NCBI GenBank assembly: GCA_016744595.1 | Contig: JADGEB010000024.1 | Coordinates: forward strand, 1-48,334 | Length of the DNA: 48,334 nt | Source of the DNA: Desulfuromusa sp. | GTDB lineage: Bacteria > Desulfobacterota > Desulfuromonadia > Desulfuromonadales > Geopsychrobacteraceae | Reading direction: 5' to 3' | Part shown: piece after piece, positions 15,872 through 24,192 of the stretch | Layout of the letters: each line of letters begins with the position of its first letter | How positions within the stretch are numbered: position 1 is the first letter of the stretch | Notes under the pieces: model-generated | Told to the model about the DNA's origin: nothing | The model's database searches: none | What the model saw: the letters and a program-made list of their open reading frames with translations, nothing else | Translations under genes and position numbers: made by a program

Positions 15872-17436
15872 CTTTTTTCCTCAACTGTAGTTGTTTGTTG
15901 CAAAGGAATCGTCAGAGTAAAGCAGGCTCCACTCACGGGATTATTTTTTACCGAGATCTCCCCCCCCAGACGTTTGACCAATGAATGGGAGACCGAGAGC
16001 CCAAGACCAGTTCCCACTCCCACCTCTTTGGTGGTAAAAAATGGTTCGAAAATTTTATCCAGATGCTCCGCCTTGATCCCAGAACCAGTATCAGCAATTT
16101 TGATGCAGATGACATCATCATCTTTATTCAAAGAACTGGTCACTGTAACAACTCCGGGATTTTTTCCAATCGACTGAACAGCATTCCCAGCAAGATTCAA
16201 CATCACCTGGCGCAAAGCCTCTATCCCAGTCGTCACTGGCGTATCAATTGCGAGATCCAAATTCAGCTCAATATGCCTTTGCCCCACACAGCTCAACTCC
16301 AGACAGTCCCGAATCATTGTATCCAGATCACCAGATTTTATTTCTAATGGTTCTTTCCTCCCGATACTTAACAACTGCCGCACCGTCCCCTTAATTCTTT
16401 CAAGCCCCTGACTGAGCAATGTTAGATAGCGACCTTGCAGTTCAGGGTGATCCATATTTCGCTGCATGGTCTGAATACAATTCTGCATCCCTCCCAGTGG
16501 ATTATTAATTTCGTGGGAAATTCCAGCAACCAGCCTCCCCAAAGCCGCCTGCTTTTCATTTCGAAACACCTGCTCACGGGTTGCATCCAAGTCGTACTGA
16601 GATATTTCAAAGCGGCGACAAAGTTCATGGAAATGCTTGTTCAAAACTCCTATTTCATCATCGATATCTATCGCTGAAAAGTTATCATCAAAGGATTGTT
16701 CAGGATAACTATCCATCGTATTTGCCAACAACTTTAGTCGCTTGGCAACCAGCAGATTGAACAGCAGATAAATACTGATAGAAACAATGACAATGGTCAT
16801 CAGGGCAATGCCCAACAACATCCAGTTATTAGCTTTTATTTTTGCATAAGCCCAATCCATTGGAACCGTTACATTCATACCACCACGTATATCGCCAAGC
16901 ACATAACCCTGATTATCGTGGCAGTCGAGACAATTCGTATCGACGATCAGAGGTGCCATATAGCGAAGACGGTAATTCCCCTCAACTTGTTCGATCTCAA
17001 TAGCCTCACTAGCACCAGAGGCAAATTTTACCAGACTGCGCTGTTCAAAATCATCAGGAGCATTCTCGGGGTTCAGTGGCTTCATGCTGGTCACATTAAA
17101 TTGCCCCATCCCCTCTCTTGCCGCATAGACCGACAGTTCACGGGTCACCATAGCGGGGTTGCGCTTGACCAACCAGTTCCCCTGACTATCCTGAATTTCA
17201 CCATGATCAAGAAAAGGATTACTTTCCACTCCGGGGGTTTTGACGAAGAAGAGGCCGTTATGATCAGAAACCCATTGCCGGGTTAAACGGATCTGATTGA
17301 AAAGCATTTTCGCCTGTTGGGTTGCCTGTTCGACGACAAGGCTTTCCTGAAAACTAGAGGTGCGATAAAAGGTGATTCCGTAAGAGATGCAAATCACCAG
17401 ACTGATCAGGAGAATAAGTTTGGTTTTTAACTGCAT
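15868..17436 (-). CDS. Membrane sensor histidine kinase with periplasmic CxxCH haem-binding domain
   Basis: 522 residues. TM1 spans ~6-23. A periplasmic domain (~24-203) carries TNCLDCHDNQGYVLGDIRGG, with haem c motif CLDCH at 169-173, resembling Tll0287/DUF3365-type sensor domains. TM2 spans ~205-230, and a HAMP-like linker follows. The HisKA phospho-acceptor is H308 in GISHEINNPLGG, and the HATPase domain ends with DTGSGI and GTGLGLSV boxes. The haem suggests sensing of a redox state or a gaseous/nitrogen-oxide ligand rather than direct nitrate binding; that is inference. It is co-translated with the NtrC-type regulator. Confidence 0.93.
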   Translation of the reverse strand: MQLKTKLILLISLVICISYGITFYRTSSFQESLVVEQATQQAKMLFNQIRLTRQWVSDHNGLFFVKTPGVESNPFLDHGEIQDSQGNWLVKRNPAMVTRELSVYAAREGMGQFNVTSMKPLNPENAPDDFEQRSLVKFASGASEAIEIEQVEGNYRLRYMAPLIVDTNCLDCHDNQGYVLGDIRGGMNVTVPMDWAYAKIKANNWMLLGIALMTIVIVSISIYLLFNLLVAKRLKLLANTMDSYPEQSFDDNFSAIDIDDEIGVLNKHFHELCRRFEISQYDLDATREQVFRNEKQAALGRLVAGISHEINNPLGGMQNCIQTMQRNMDHPELQGRYLTLLSQGLERIKGTVRQLLSIGRKEPLEIKSGDLDTMIRDCLELSCVGQRHIELNLDLAIDTPVTTGIEALRQVMLNLAGNAVQSIGKNPGVVTVTSSLNKDDDVICIKIADTGSGIKAEHLDKIFEPFFTTKEVGVGTGLGLSVSHSLVKRLGGEISVKNNPVSGACFTLTIPLQQTTTVEEKR

Positions 17437-17488
17437 AAAAGAGGAAGCCCTTATTTAATTCATAGAATATTAAATGCTTAGCACAGAT

Positions 17489-17538
17489 GCTACCAAACGG
17501 TAACACAAAAAACAGAACAAAGGCTACCCATTGGTAAC
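17489..17538 (+). promoter_or_regulatory. Pair of GCTACC-N4-GGTAAC palindromes upstream of the hao genes
   Basis: Box 1 is GCTACCAAACGGTAAC (17489-17504) and box 2 is GCTACCCATTGGTAAC (17523-17538), 34 bases start to start, exactly as upstream of mobA. Box 2 ends 52 bases before the GG of the -24 element. The pair also lies 53 bases upstream of the divergent kinase gene and could mediate autoregulation. Confidence 0.77.
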
Positions 17539-17589
17539 AGAAACAACATTCGTATTCACATATGTTATTGAAAAATAGAACCTTTATTA

Positions 17590-17605
17590 TGGCATGTCCG
17601 TTGCA
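17590..17605 (+). promoter_or_regulatory. Sigma-54 promoter of the haoC-haoA operon
   Basis: TGGCATG-N4-TTGCA matches the -24/-12 consensus with GG and GC ten bases apart. The start of transcription would be near 17617, giving a leader of about 125 bases before the perfectly placed AAGGAGGTGA ribosome site of the first gene. Confidence 0.87.
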
Positions 17606-17742
17606 ACTGCTATTGTGCTGAATAATTTGTTGCTATTAAGCTAAACCCTGTTATTAATATTGAATCAGTAATTTTTCTTCATAAAGCAGGTTATTTTCTC
17701 GAAAAGCACTATTGACTGCCACTCAAGTAAGGAGGTGATTGA

Positions 17743-18315
17743 ATGTCGAGTAAAGGGACCCCAAAGCCAAAGATGTCCGCAGCTAAAAAGATGTGGATTT
17801 TTGGAGCGATGTTTGGCGTTGTGGGTGCGATGGTTTTGGTTCTAGCTTCCGGCTTTATGGTGGAATCAACCAACACAGATGAATTTTGTGTCAGTTGTCA
17901 TGTCATGGAGCCATTTAGAACCTCGTGGAAAGCTTCTGTCCACGGCGGTAAGAACCCACAGGGTTTTACTGCACAATGCGTAGATTGCCATCTACCACAT
18001 GACGGTTTTGTAAATTACCTTGTCACCAAGGCAAGAACAGGGATTAGTGACATTTACCACAATATTTCAATCGATGGAAAAAGCTTCGATTGGGCTGCAA
18101 ATACTGAGGCAAATCGTCTCAAATTCACTTTTGACAGCGCCTGTCACCGTTGTCATCACAATTTGACCCCACCGGGAATATCAAGCGGCGGCTTGATAGC
18201 TCACCGATCGTATTTAAGAGGTGAGGCAAACAAAATGTGTGCTGAATGCCATATGCATGTTGGACATAAGGATATGTTGCAGACAGTCGAAGATTTTTAC
18301 GCATCAGAAAAATAA
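17743..18315 (+). CDS. haoC: NapC/NrfH-family tetrahaem quinol dehydrogenase, probable HaoC
   Basis: 190 residues: a short cytoplasmic head, one membrane anchor (~18-40, IFGAMFGVVGAMVLVLASGFMV), then a periplasmic domain with four haem sites, CVSCH (49-53), CVDCH (79-83), CHRCH (134-138) and CAECH (166-170). The size and early first haem after the anchor fit the NapC/NirT/NrfH family, which oxidises menaquinol. It starts behind a textbook AAGGAGGTGA site and is followed 22 bases later by an octahaem HaoA-like gene. This haoC-haoA order is known in Epsilonproteobacteria, where it is linked to nitrite reduction. The partner could alternatively be NapA, since no napC is present. Confidence 0.88.
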   Translation: MSSKGTPKPKMSAAKKMWIFGAMFGVVGAMVLVLASGFMVESTNTDEFCVSCHVMEPFRTSWKASVHGGKNPQGFTAQCVDCHLPHDGFVNYLVTKARTGISDIYHNISIDGKSFDWAANTEANRLKFTFDSACHRCHHNLTPPGISSGGLIAHRSYLRGEANKMCAECHMHVGHKDMLQTVEDFYASEK

Positions 18316-18337
18316 CTAAACAAAAAGGAGGCTTAAA

Positions 18338-19696
18338 GTGAAACAAATGTATGGAAAAATTGGATTGATCAGCATTGCCTGTCTGCTGGTATGGAGCGGG
18401 ATGGCTTTTGCCGCCAACACTCCAAACTTGGCGCCGCGCAAAATTGAGATCAAACGCGGCTACACCGAAGAAGCTGCAAAATGTATCGAGTGTCATGCTG
18501 AAAAAACCCCAGGGATCTACGAAGACTGGAAGCTGGGAAGCATGGCAAACGCTGGTGTATCCTGTTATGACTGTCATATGGTTGAAGCCAATTCTCCAAT
18601 GGCCAGCCAGTGTTCAGGCCTCAAGGGCACCAAAACCATGATTTCTCCAATGGTTTCTTCTAAGACTTGTGCTCGCTGCCATCCAAGTGAAGTTGAAGAA
18701 TTCCTGAAAAGTGGTCACGCTGATCTGTCCAGAGCTGCAGTTTATGACGAAAATAAAGCTGGTGGAGCCTTGGTTAAGTTGCAAAACCACTATGAAGGTG
18801 CTGCTTTTCTCGGTGTTGAAGATGGTTCTCTGACAAATCAAGCTGCTCGTACCTCCGGTTGTAAGGTGTGTCATGGTTCAATTGTTGAGCTTGGCCCTGA
18901 TAACAAGCCAATCAACAATACCTGGCCTGCTGGAGTCGGCACCCTTTATCCTGATGGCGCAGTCGGTACTTGTACCGTCTGTCATACTCGCCACAGATTC
19001 TCAGTTTCCGAAGCTCGTAAGCCTGAAGCTTGTGCCAGCTGTCACCTTGGACCAGATCATCCAGATATCGAAATCTATCATGAGTCCAAACACGGCCAGA
19101 TTTTCCTGACCGAAGGTGATGAGTGGAAGTGGGACAGTGCTGCTGGAACATGGCAACCAGGTGACTACAGAGCACCAACCTGCGCCGTATGTCATATGTC
19201 CGGCATTGGTGAACTCGAAACAACCCACAATGTTAATGAGCGTCTCAAGTGGGACCTGATGCATAAGAAAAGTGTCATTCGTAGTGGTGCTCGTGGTGAT
19301 GGTGTAAAGGGTGACAAGTTGATGCGTAAAGTTTGTATCAGCTGCCACGGTCCATCTCATATTGATGAAACCAGACAAACTTTGGACAGTGCTGTTGCCC
19401 TGTATAACGTTTACTGGGATGAAGCTGTCAAGATGAAGAAAGAATTAGCTGCTAAAGGCCTGTTAGGTAGTGATCCTTGGAGTGATGGTTTCCAAGAGCT
19501 GATGTACTACCTCTGGCACCATACTGGCCGTCGTGCCCGTCAAGGCACCGCAATGTTCGGTCCGGACTATGCTCACTGGCATGGTTTCTTCCAGGTCTTC
19601 CAAGTGGTCAAGGATATGCAAGCTATCCGTGACTGGCGGATCAAGAACAATAAGATTGAAGAACTGAGCACAGTGATGAGTGGTGGCCCAACCTAG
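18338..19696 (+). CDS. haoA: Octahaem cytochrome c, hydroxylamine oxidoreductase-like (HaoA), predicted nitrite reductase
   Basis: 452 residues with a signal peptide (cleavage near AFAA-NTP, ~25) and exactly eight CxxCH motifs: 49-53, 76-80, 111-115, 175-179, 212-216, 232-236, 282-286 and 333-337. Their spacing and the C-terminal helical region ([24 protein letters not shown], ~397-420) fit the HAO fold. The GTG start follows GGAGG; ATG lies three codons later. With a quinol-oxidising HaoC upstream and a sigma-54/palindrome promoter shared with nap, the predicted direction is reductive (nitrite or hydroxylamine to ammonium), unlike the oxidative enzyme of ammonia oxidisers. Whether the tyrosine that crosslinks the active-site haem is conserved needs a structural alignment. 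Confidence 0.9.
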   Translation: MKQMYGKIGLISIACLLVWSGMAFAANTPNLAPRKIEIKRGYTEEAAKCIECHAEKTPGIYEDWKLGSMANAGVSCYDCHMVEANSPMASQCSGLKGTKTMISPMVSSKTCARCHPSEVEEFLKSGHADLSRAAVYDENKAGGALVKLQNHYEGAAFLGVEDGSLTNQAARTSGCKVCHGSIVELGPDNKPINNTWPAGVGTLYPDGAVGTCTVCHTRHRFSVSEARKPEACASCHLGPDHPDIEIYHESKHGQIFLTEGDEWKWDSAAGTWQPGDYRAPTCAVCHMSGIGELETTHNVNERLKWDLMHKKSVIRSGARGDGVKGDKLMRKVCISCHGPSHIDETRQTLDSAVALYNVYWDEAVKMKKELAAKGLLGSDPWSDGFQELMYYLWHHTGRRARQGTAMFGPDYAHWHGFFQVFQVVKDMQAIRDWRIKNNKIEELSTVMSGGPT

Positions 19697-19722
19697 AAAC
19701 AGCATGGTTACCAGGTAACACA

Positions 19723-19750
19723 AAAGCCCCCGTCATTCGACGGGGGCTTT
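19723..19750 (+). terminator. Terminator after haoA
   Basis: AAAGCCCCCGTC and GACGGGGGCTTT form a perfect 12-bp stem with a four-base loop, starting 26 bases after the haoA stop. The A and T tracts in the stem give a U-containing 3' end in either direction. Confidence 0.85.
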
Positions 19751-19781
19751 CATAATCATAGTTTTTAAAAGGATGAAATAA

Positions 19782-20117
19782 ATGAAAAAAACACTTCTCT
19801 TTCTCTTAATCATATCTATTGCTGTTCCTGGATTTGCCCTTGTCAAGAGCTTTGGCCCAGAGCATGAAACTGTCGTCAAAATATTCCAGGGAGAAGAAGA
19901 GTCGGATGCTATGGATGCCATCTGGAAAACAGAAACGCTGCTAAGAATTGGTGTCTTTAAACATGGAAATGATTATGATGAGTATGCAAGCCATGCCTGC
20001 ACGGTTATTGAAAAAAATGGCTTTGAAGGAAAAGCGGTTGCTATCCAGATCATTGATCTGAAAAAACTTGCTGAAACGGAAGAATGGGTTGTTCTGGGTC
20101 AAGCTCAATGTAAATAG
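19782..20117 (+). CDS. Small secreted protein of unknown function
   Basis: 111 residues with a clear signal peptide (LLFLLIISIAVPGFA, cleavage near residue 20). The mature part is acidic, about 90 residues, with a cysteine pair (HACTVIEKNGF and the C-terminal QAQCK) that could form a disulfide. No haem motif or known domain is recognised. The start follows AAGGATG. It lies just beyond the haoA terminator on the same strand, so it may be a separate unit or receive read-through. Probably periplasmic. Confidence 0.75.
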   Translation: MKKTLLFLLIISIAVPGFALVKSFGPEHETVVKIFQGEEESDAMDAIWKTETLLRIGVFKHGNDYDEYASHACTVIEKNGFEGKAVAIQIIDLKKLAETEEWVVLGQAQCK

Positions 20118-20137
20118 ATAAAGTGCCTGCACTCATC

Positions 20138-20344
20138 TCAGAAGACTCCGTTGTGCAATGCGATTGCTTGATGTGGGCATGCAGGAACACACCCCCCACA
20201 GCTGTAACAGAGATTGATGTCGACAACAGCTCTTTTACTACCAAACCCTGTGGGGAGTTCCGTTTCTAAACTTAAGGCAGAGTATTTACAGGCGGCAACA
20301 CAGGATCCACAGCCAGTACATTTTTCCAGAATTGTGACAGACAT
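20138..20344 (-). CDS. Small 2[4Fe-4S] ferredoxin
   Basis: 68 residues with two classic cluster motifs, CTGCGSCVAACKY (~9-21) and CYSCGGCVPACPH (~46-58), in the bacterial dicluster ferredoxin arrangement. Cytoplasmic electron carrier. It starts 17 bases after the stop of the larger iron-sulfur protein and ends the beta-oxidation operon, so it may pass electrons from the acyl-CoA dehydrogenases or the flavoprotein to a membrane acceptor; that role is inferred. The ribosome site is weak. Confidence 0.9.
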   Translation of the reverse strand: MSVTILEKCTGCGSCVAACKYSALSLETELPTGFGSKRAVVDINLCYSCGGCVPACPHQAIALHNGVF

Positions 20345-20361
20345 AAAGAGTATTCTTCAAC

Positions 20362-21549
20362 TCAAGGTGTTCTGGGGCTTTTTACTTTTCCCTTAACCAG
20401 CCTCCTGATTTTTTTCTTCACTCCGTTAACGACAAAAGGGGTTGCTCGACCTCGCTCTATAAGACGTTTTTTCATCATCCACCTACGGTTCAGTGGTGGC
20501 ATATACTTTTTACCCCGATCAATCATTGATAGAGCACCCTGATGACAAGTCGATATACAAGCGCCACAGCCAAGACAAACCTTTTTTTGTAATTGTACTG
20601 GCTGCTTTGGTTTTGTCATTTCTAACGCTGCAACATTGCAAGCGTTGATACAGAGGCCACAACTGTTGCACAGCTCCTCATCAATATTCAGAATAAAAGG
20701 TGCCTTGGCCACACCATCAGAGTACCCCGACTGGACTCCGAGAAGCAGTTCACAACAGCAGGAACAACAGTTACAGATAAATGAAGGCTTCTGGCGGATA
20801 TTATCGGTAATATGAGTGAGGTTCAATTTTTTTGCACGTTCCAATATTTCAAGCAGCTGCTCTGTCGTCTGTTCTTTGGCAAATCCACGCCGAGCCAAAA
20901 ATTTTGCACCAGTCCCAAGAGAAATGCAAATATCCTCCATTGGAGCACCTTTGATACAGTCTTCTCCCAGATGGTGTTTTTTGTGACGACAATAACAAAG
21001 ACCAACAGCTCCGAATCCAGCACCCTTGATAATCTCACGTGCGTTCTCATAACTGGTCACTGTGGAACTGGTCGGAATTTTGTCTTCGTAAACCAAAGCC
21101 CGAGTCAGTGGGATTTTGCTGTCAAAGAATTCCTTTGCCATCCCTTCACGGGGATTTTCATATAAGTATTCCTGCATTAACCGGGAAATTTTTTCCTTGG
21201 GCAAGTCGGTGCGATTCTTCATAAAGGTCAGTTCAAAAAAACCGATCAAGCCGGGTAGCAGCAGGTAGTAGACCTCCCCTTCATAAGGGAGATCCATCAC
21301 CAGACCTTTTTCACACATTTGTTCCAACTGCGGGTGAAGCTCCACCCCGGGAATACCTGTTGCTTTCGTCAACTCATCCAAGGTCGCTTCCTCCAGAGGA
21401 AAACGGGACGCAATAAAAGCTTCATTCTCCGCAAATAGAAGAGATAGAATTTCCCGCAATTTTTCACTGTCAGGTAGCCCGACCGGATATTTATTTAAAC
21501 GATCAATAAGGGGAACGATACTACTTTTACTGCCAACGTGGTGTCCCAT
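20362..21549 (-). CDS. Iron-sulfur protein with N-terminal winged-helix-like region and C-terminal dicluster ferredoxin domain
   Basis: 395 residues. The N-terminal half (~1-170) lacks cysteines and includes ATLDELTKATGIPGVELHP, like a winged-helix module. A middle cysteine-rich segment has LCYCRHKKHHLGEDC (~190) and the dense run FICNCCSCCCELL (~277). Two ferredoxin clusters follow, CNSCGLCINACN (~312-323) and CLGCGACISTCH (~345-356), with a basic tail (~370-395). This layout is found in anaerobe 4Fe-4S proteins near acyl-CoA genes; function not established. It follows AAGGA and lies 16 bases after the acyl-CoA dehydrogenase-like gene. Likely an electron-transfer or sensing partner of beta-oxidation. 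Confidence 0.8.
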   Translation of the reverse strand: MGHHVGSKSSIVPLIDRLNKYPVGLPDSEKLREILSLLFAENEAFIASRFPLEEATLDELTKATGIPGVELHPQLEQMCEKGLVMDLPYEGEVYYLLLPGLIGFFELTFMKNRTDLPKEKISRLMQEYLYENPREGMAKEFFDSKIPLTRALVYEDKIPTSSTVTSYENAREIIKGAGFGAVGLCYCRHKKHHLGEDCIKGAPMEDICISLGTGAKFLARRGFAKEQTTEQLLEILERAKKLNLTHITDNIRQKPSFICNCCSCCCELLLGVQSGYSDGVAKAPFILNIDEELCNSCGLCINACNVAALEMTKPKQPVQLQKKVCLGCGACISTCHQGALSMIDRGKKYMPPLNRRWMMKKRLIERGRATPFVVNGVKKKIRRLVKGKVKSPRTP

Positions 21550-21565
21550 TTATATTCCTTTAACC

Positions 21566-23269
21566 TTATTTTTTTCTGGTCTGATAACAATCTTCGAGAT
21601 CGATGACCTGCTTCCAGACCTGTTCGAAATTAGATTGATCCTGCGCTGGCTTCTTAATCATCAGGTGATAAATTTCTTCCTGGCTCGAAAGATTATTGTG
21701 ATTAAGGATCATCTGCAAGGCAAAGTTGGAATAATCACGAATCAGAAAATCAAAAATCTGTTCCAGCAGATCGCTATTAAGTTGGTAAATTTGACTATTT
21801 TCCAGAATCAATTGGGCATAAACAACCAGGGTAAACAATTCACCAGCTGCCAACATGTAGTCAATATTTCCCATTTGCTCTGCTGTCGGCGGTGCTTGAA
21901 TCAACAGTTTCCGGAACAATTCCACCTGCTTCCGAAAGATCCCAATATTCTCTGACTCATAACCTTGGTAGGCAAGTCGATAATCGGGGAAACGGACTTT
22001 TGCCAGCCCCCCGGTAAATTGATTGAACAGGTAACTATCATCGGCGATGTCATTCCGTCGGGGGACTTCAGGGTAATCAATTGGCTCAAAAAAATAATTG
22101 CGGATAAATTTGACGTTCAGTGCCATATTGACATGTTCAGTTCCCTCCAGTTTTGGAAGCATACCAATATCGCGTATCGCCATTTCGAAATAGGTATCCT
22201 GTTCAAAACCTTTGGCGGCAATAATATCGTGGAGTTGGTTTACCACCTTCTCCCCTTGCGACGTCACCTTCATTTTGACAATCGGGTTAAACAGCAGATA
22301 TCGACGATCATCATCAGAGGCACTGCGTAGGTAGTCACCGGCACGTAAGGCAAACAATTTAGCAGCATGTAAGCGCGCATAGGCCTCGGTAAAGGTTTTA
22401 CGCACGTGGGGAAAGTCAGTAACAAATTGATCATACAAGCTACGTTTTGCCGCATGATTGAGCGCTTCGTAAAAACAATGGGTCGCAATGCCGATAGCAG
22501 CAAAACCAAGCTCAAATTTACCAATATTGACGGTACTCAGAGATGAATCCCACGCTAACTGCCCGGTGGAAAGAATTTCGTCTCTGGTAATCGGGTAATC
22601 GTGAAGGCAATATTCGGCAACATAAGCCTGACGGACACCAGAGGTATCGATTTTTTTGACACATTCATAGTTGGGATGATCACTTTTAACCACGAAAAAT
22701 ACGTATTCTCCGGTATCGGCAAGCTTACCGAAGGTTGAGACCAGTGCAGCGCAATTACCATTACCGATGTAATATTTGGAACCGCGGGCAAGGTAACTGC
22801 CGTCCTTCTGTGGGTGCAGCATCACCTCACTCGAATAGAGATCGGCGCCATGGTCTTTTTCCGATAGCCCGAACGCGAAAACTCCACCATCCTGTAAGAA
22901 TTCTGCGGTTTGATGTTTGATTCCCTCATTGTCTCCCATCCAGATTGGACCCAATCCAAGAATGGAAACCTGCCAGGTATACCAATAGCAAAGCCCATAA
23001 AAAGCCAGAACTTCGTTAAATTCACCAATTCGCCACATATCCCAACGTGAATCGTCAGTACCATATCCGGAAGGGGTAAGCATGGTGGCAAAAACTTTTT
23101 CCTCTTTGATGAAATTGAGAAAATCGTCATACCAGACCATCGCCTGATCATCCTCTTTAATCTGTTTCAGCCCTTTTTTCTCAAAAAAAGCGATGGTCTT
23201 CTCTACCAGCTGACGAGATTTATCATCAGCATGTTCGCGTTGATATTTATGTGGATTGAAAAGGAGCAT
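21566..23269 (-). CDS. Acyl-CoA dehydrogenase family protein
   Basis: 567 residues from ATG 23269, which follows GGAGG; the frame extends to 23398 but that part overlaps the enoyl-CoA hydratase gene and lacks a ribosome site. The FAD-binding middle domain shows FAFGLSEKDHGADLYSSEV and YIGNGNCAALVSTF, the pattern of acyl-CoA dehydrogenases. A C-terminal helical extension of about 150 residues carries no recognised domain. The usual FEGTNEI-type active-site segment is not obvious here; NQFTGGLAKVRF may occupy that place, so substrate and activity differ from the second dehydrogenase at 27411. Sits between the enoyl-CoA hydratase and the iron-sulfur protein. Confidence 0.85.
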   Translation of the reverse strand: MLLFNPHKYQREHADDKSRQLVEKTIAFFEKKGLKQIKEDDQAMVWYDDFLNFIKEEKVFATMLTPSGYGTDDSRWDMWRIGEFNEVLAFYGLCYWYTWQVSILGLGPIWMGDNEGIKHQTAEFLQDGGVFAFGLSEKDHGADLYSSEVMLHPQKDGSYLARGSKYYIGNGNCAALVSTFGKLADTGEYVFFVVKSDHPNYECVKKIDTSGVRQAYVAEYCLHDYPITRDEILSTGQLAWDSSLSTVNIGKFELGFAAIGIATHCFYEALNHAAKRSLYDQFVTDFPHVRKTFTEAYARLHAAKLFALRAGDYLRSASDDDRRYLLFNPIVKMKVTSQGEKVVNQLHDIIAAKGFEQDTYFEMAIRDIGMLPKLEGTEHVNMALNVKFIRNYFFEPIDYPEVPRRNDIADDSYLFNQFTGGLAKVRFPDYRLAYQGYESENIGIFRKQVELFRKLLIQAPPTAEQMGNIDYMLAAGELFTLVVYAQLILENSQIYQLNSDLLEQIFDFLIRDYSNFALQMILNHNNLSSQEEIYHLMIKKPAQDQSNFEQVWKQVIDLEDCYQTRKK

Positions 23270-23300
23270 ATTTAGCCCTCCAAAGTTCAATGGGATCGAA

Positions 23301-24086
23301 TCAAGAAAACTGTGAAAAATCGGCTTTTCGTTTTTCAGTAAAGGCGTTGATAGCTTCCTGCGCCTCAGGTTTAGCCAGCTGCTGTAGAAACAATTCACCT
23401 TCTTTCCGCATCACGTCCGCAACTTGACGAGCATGGTGTTCTCGCAGCAACGATTTTGTCAAACGAAGCGAGGCTGGCGGTTGTTCTGCCAGTTGAAGTG
23501 CTATATCCATGACCTGTTCAGACAACTCGGAAAGCGGAAAAATACGATTAACCAACCCGAGTTCCACCGCACTTTCAGCAGTAATGGTTTCTCCAAGGAG
23601 CAATATTTCCGATGCACGTAAGTACCCGACGAGCTTTGGTAGCAAAAAGCTCGATGCCGCCTCGGGGCAGAGACCGAGATTAACAAAGGGAAGCTTGAAT
23701 TTAGCACCTTCATCGGCATAAACCAGGTCGCAATGAAGCAGCATCGTTGTGCCGATACCAACAGCTGCACCACTGACCATTGCAATCACCGGCTTTTTCG
23801 CCTGACTGATCGCACGCAGAAAACGGAACACCGGGCTGTTCTCTCCCTCTGGCGGGTTCGTGGCAAAATCGTGCAAATCATTGCCGCTGGTAAAACATGT
23901 CTCCGTCCCATGAATCAGAATCACGCGAACCTGCTTATCTTTCTCTGCAGATTCGATTGCCGCAGTCATGGCCTCGTACATTGCCAGAGTCAAAGCATTC
24001 AGCTTATCTGGTCGTTGGATACCAATCTTTAAAATACCTTTGTCCTGAGACGTCGTAACTAATTCATTATTACTGCTCATTGTCAT
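23301..24086 (-). CDS. Enoyl-CoA hydratase/isomerase family protein
   Basis: About 261 residues of the crotonase fold. The CoA-binding and oxyanion-hole motifs are FTSGNDLHDFA (~65-75) and MVSGAAVGIGTTMLLHCDLVYA (long form ~103-124), then FVNLGLCPEAASSFLLP. Hydrates 2-enoyl-CoA or isomerises the double bond; the Glu near CPEAA fits an isomerase (enoyl-CoA delta-isomerase-like) as well as a hydratase. GTG 24089 precedes ATG 24086; AGG seven bases before favours the ATG. Cytoplasmic beta-oxidation enzyme. Confidence 0.88.
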   Translation of the reverse strand: MTMSSNNELVTTSQDKGILKIGIQRPDKLNALTLAMYEAMTAAIESAEKDKQVRVILIHGTETCFTSGNDLHDFATNPPEGENSPVFRFLRAISQAKKPVIAMVSGAAVGIGTTMLLHCDLVYADEGAKFKLPFVNLGLCPEAASSFLLPKLVGYLRASEILLLGETITAESAVELGLVNRIFPLSELSEQVMDIALQLAEQPPASLRLTKSLLREHHARQVADVMRKEGELFLQQLAKPEAQEAINAFTEKRKADFSQFS

Positions 24087-24192
24087 CACAAAACCTAACT
24101 TACATTGATAGCCTTCCCCATAAGGGCGAAGGTGGCCAAAGGCCGGATAGGGAAAAATCTACTAAACTTGATGCACTCGCAAAAACAAACAA

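Noticed and set aside
19707..19719. GTTACC-A-GGTAAC as a further regulon box
   Set aside because: The half-sites are one base apart instead of four and no -24/-12 promoter follows, so I do not annotate it as a site; mentioned only as a possible lead.
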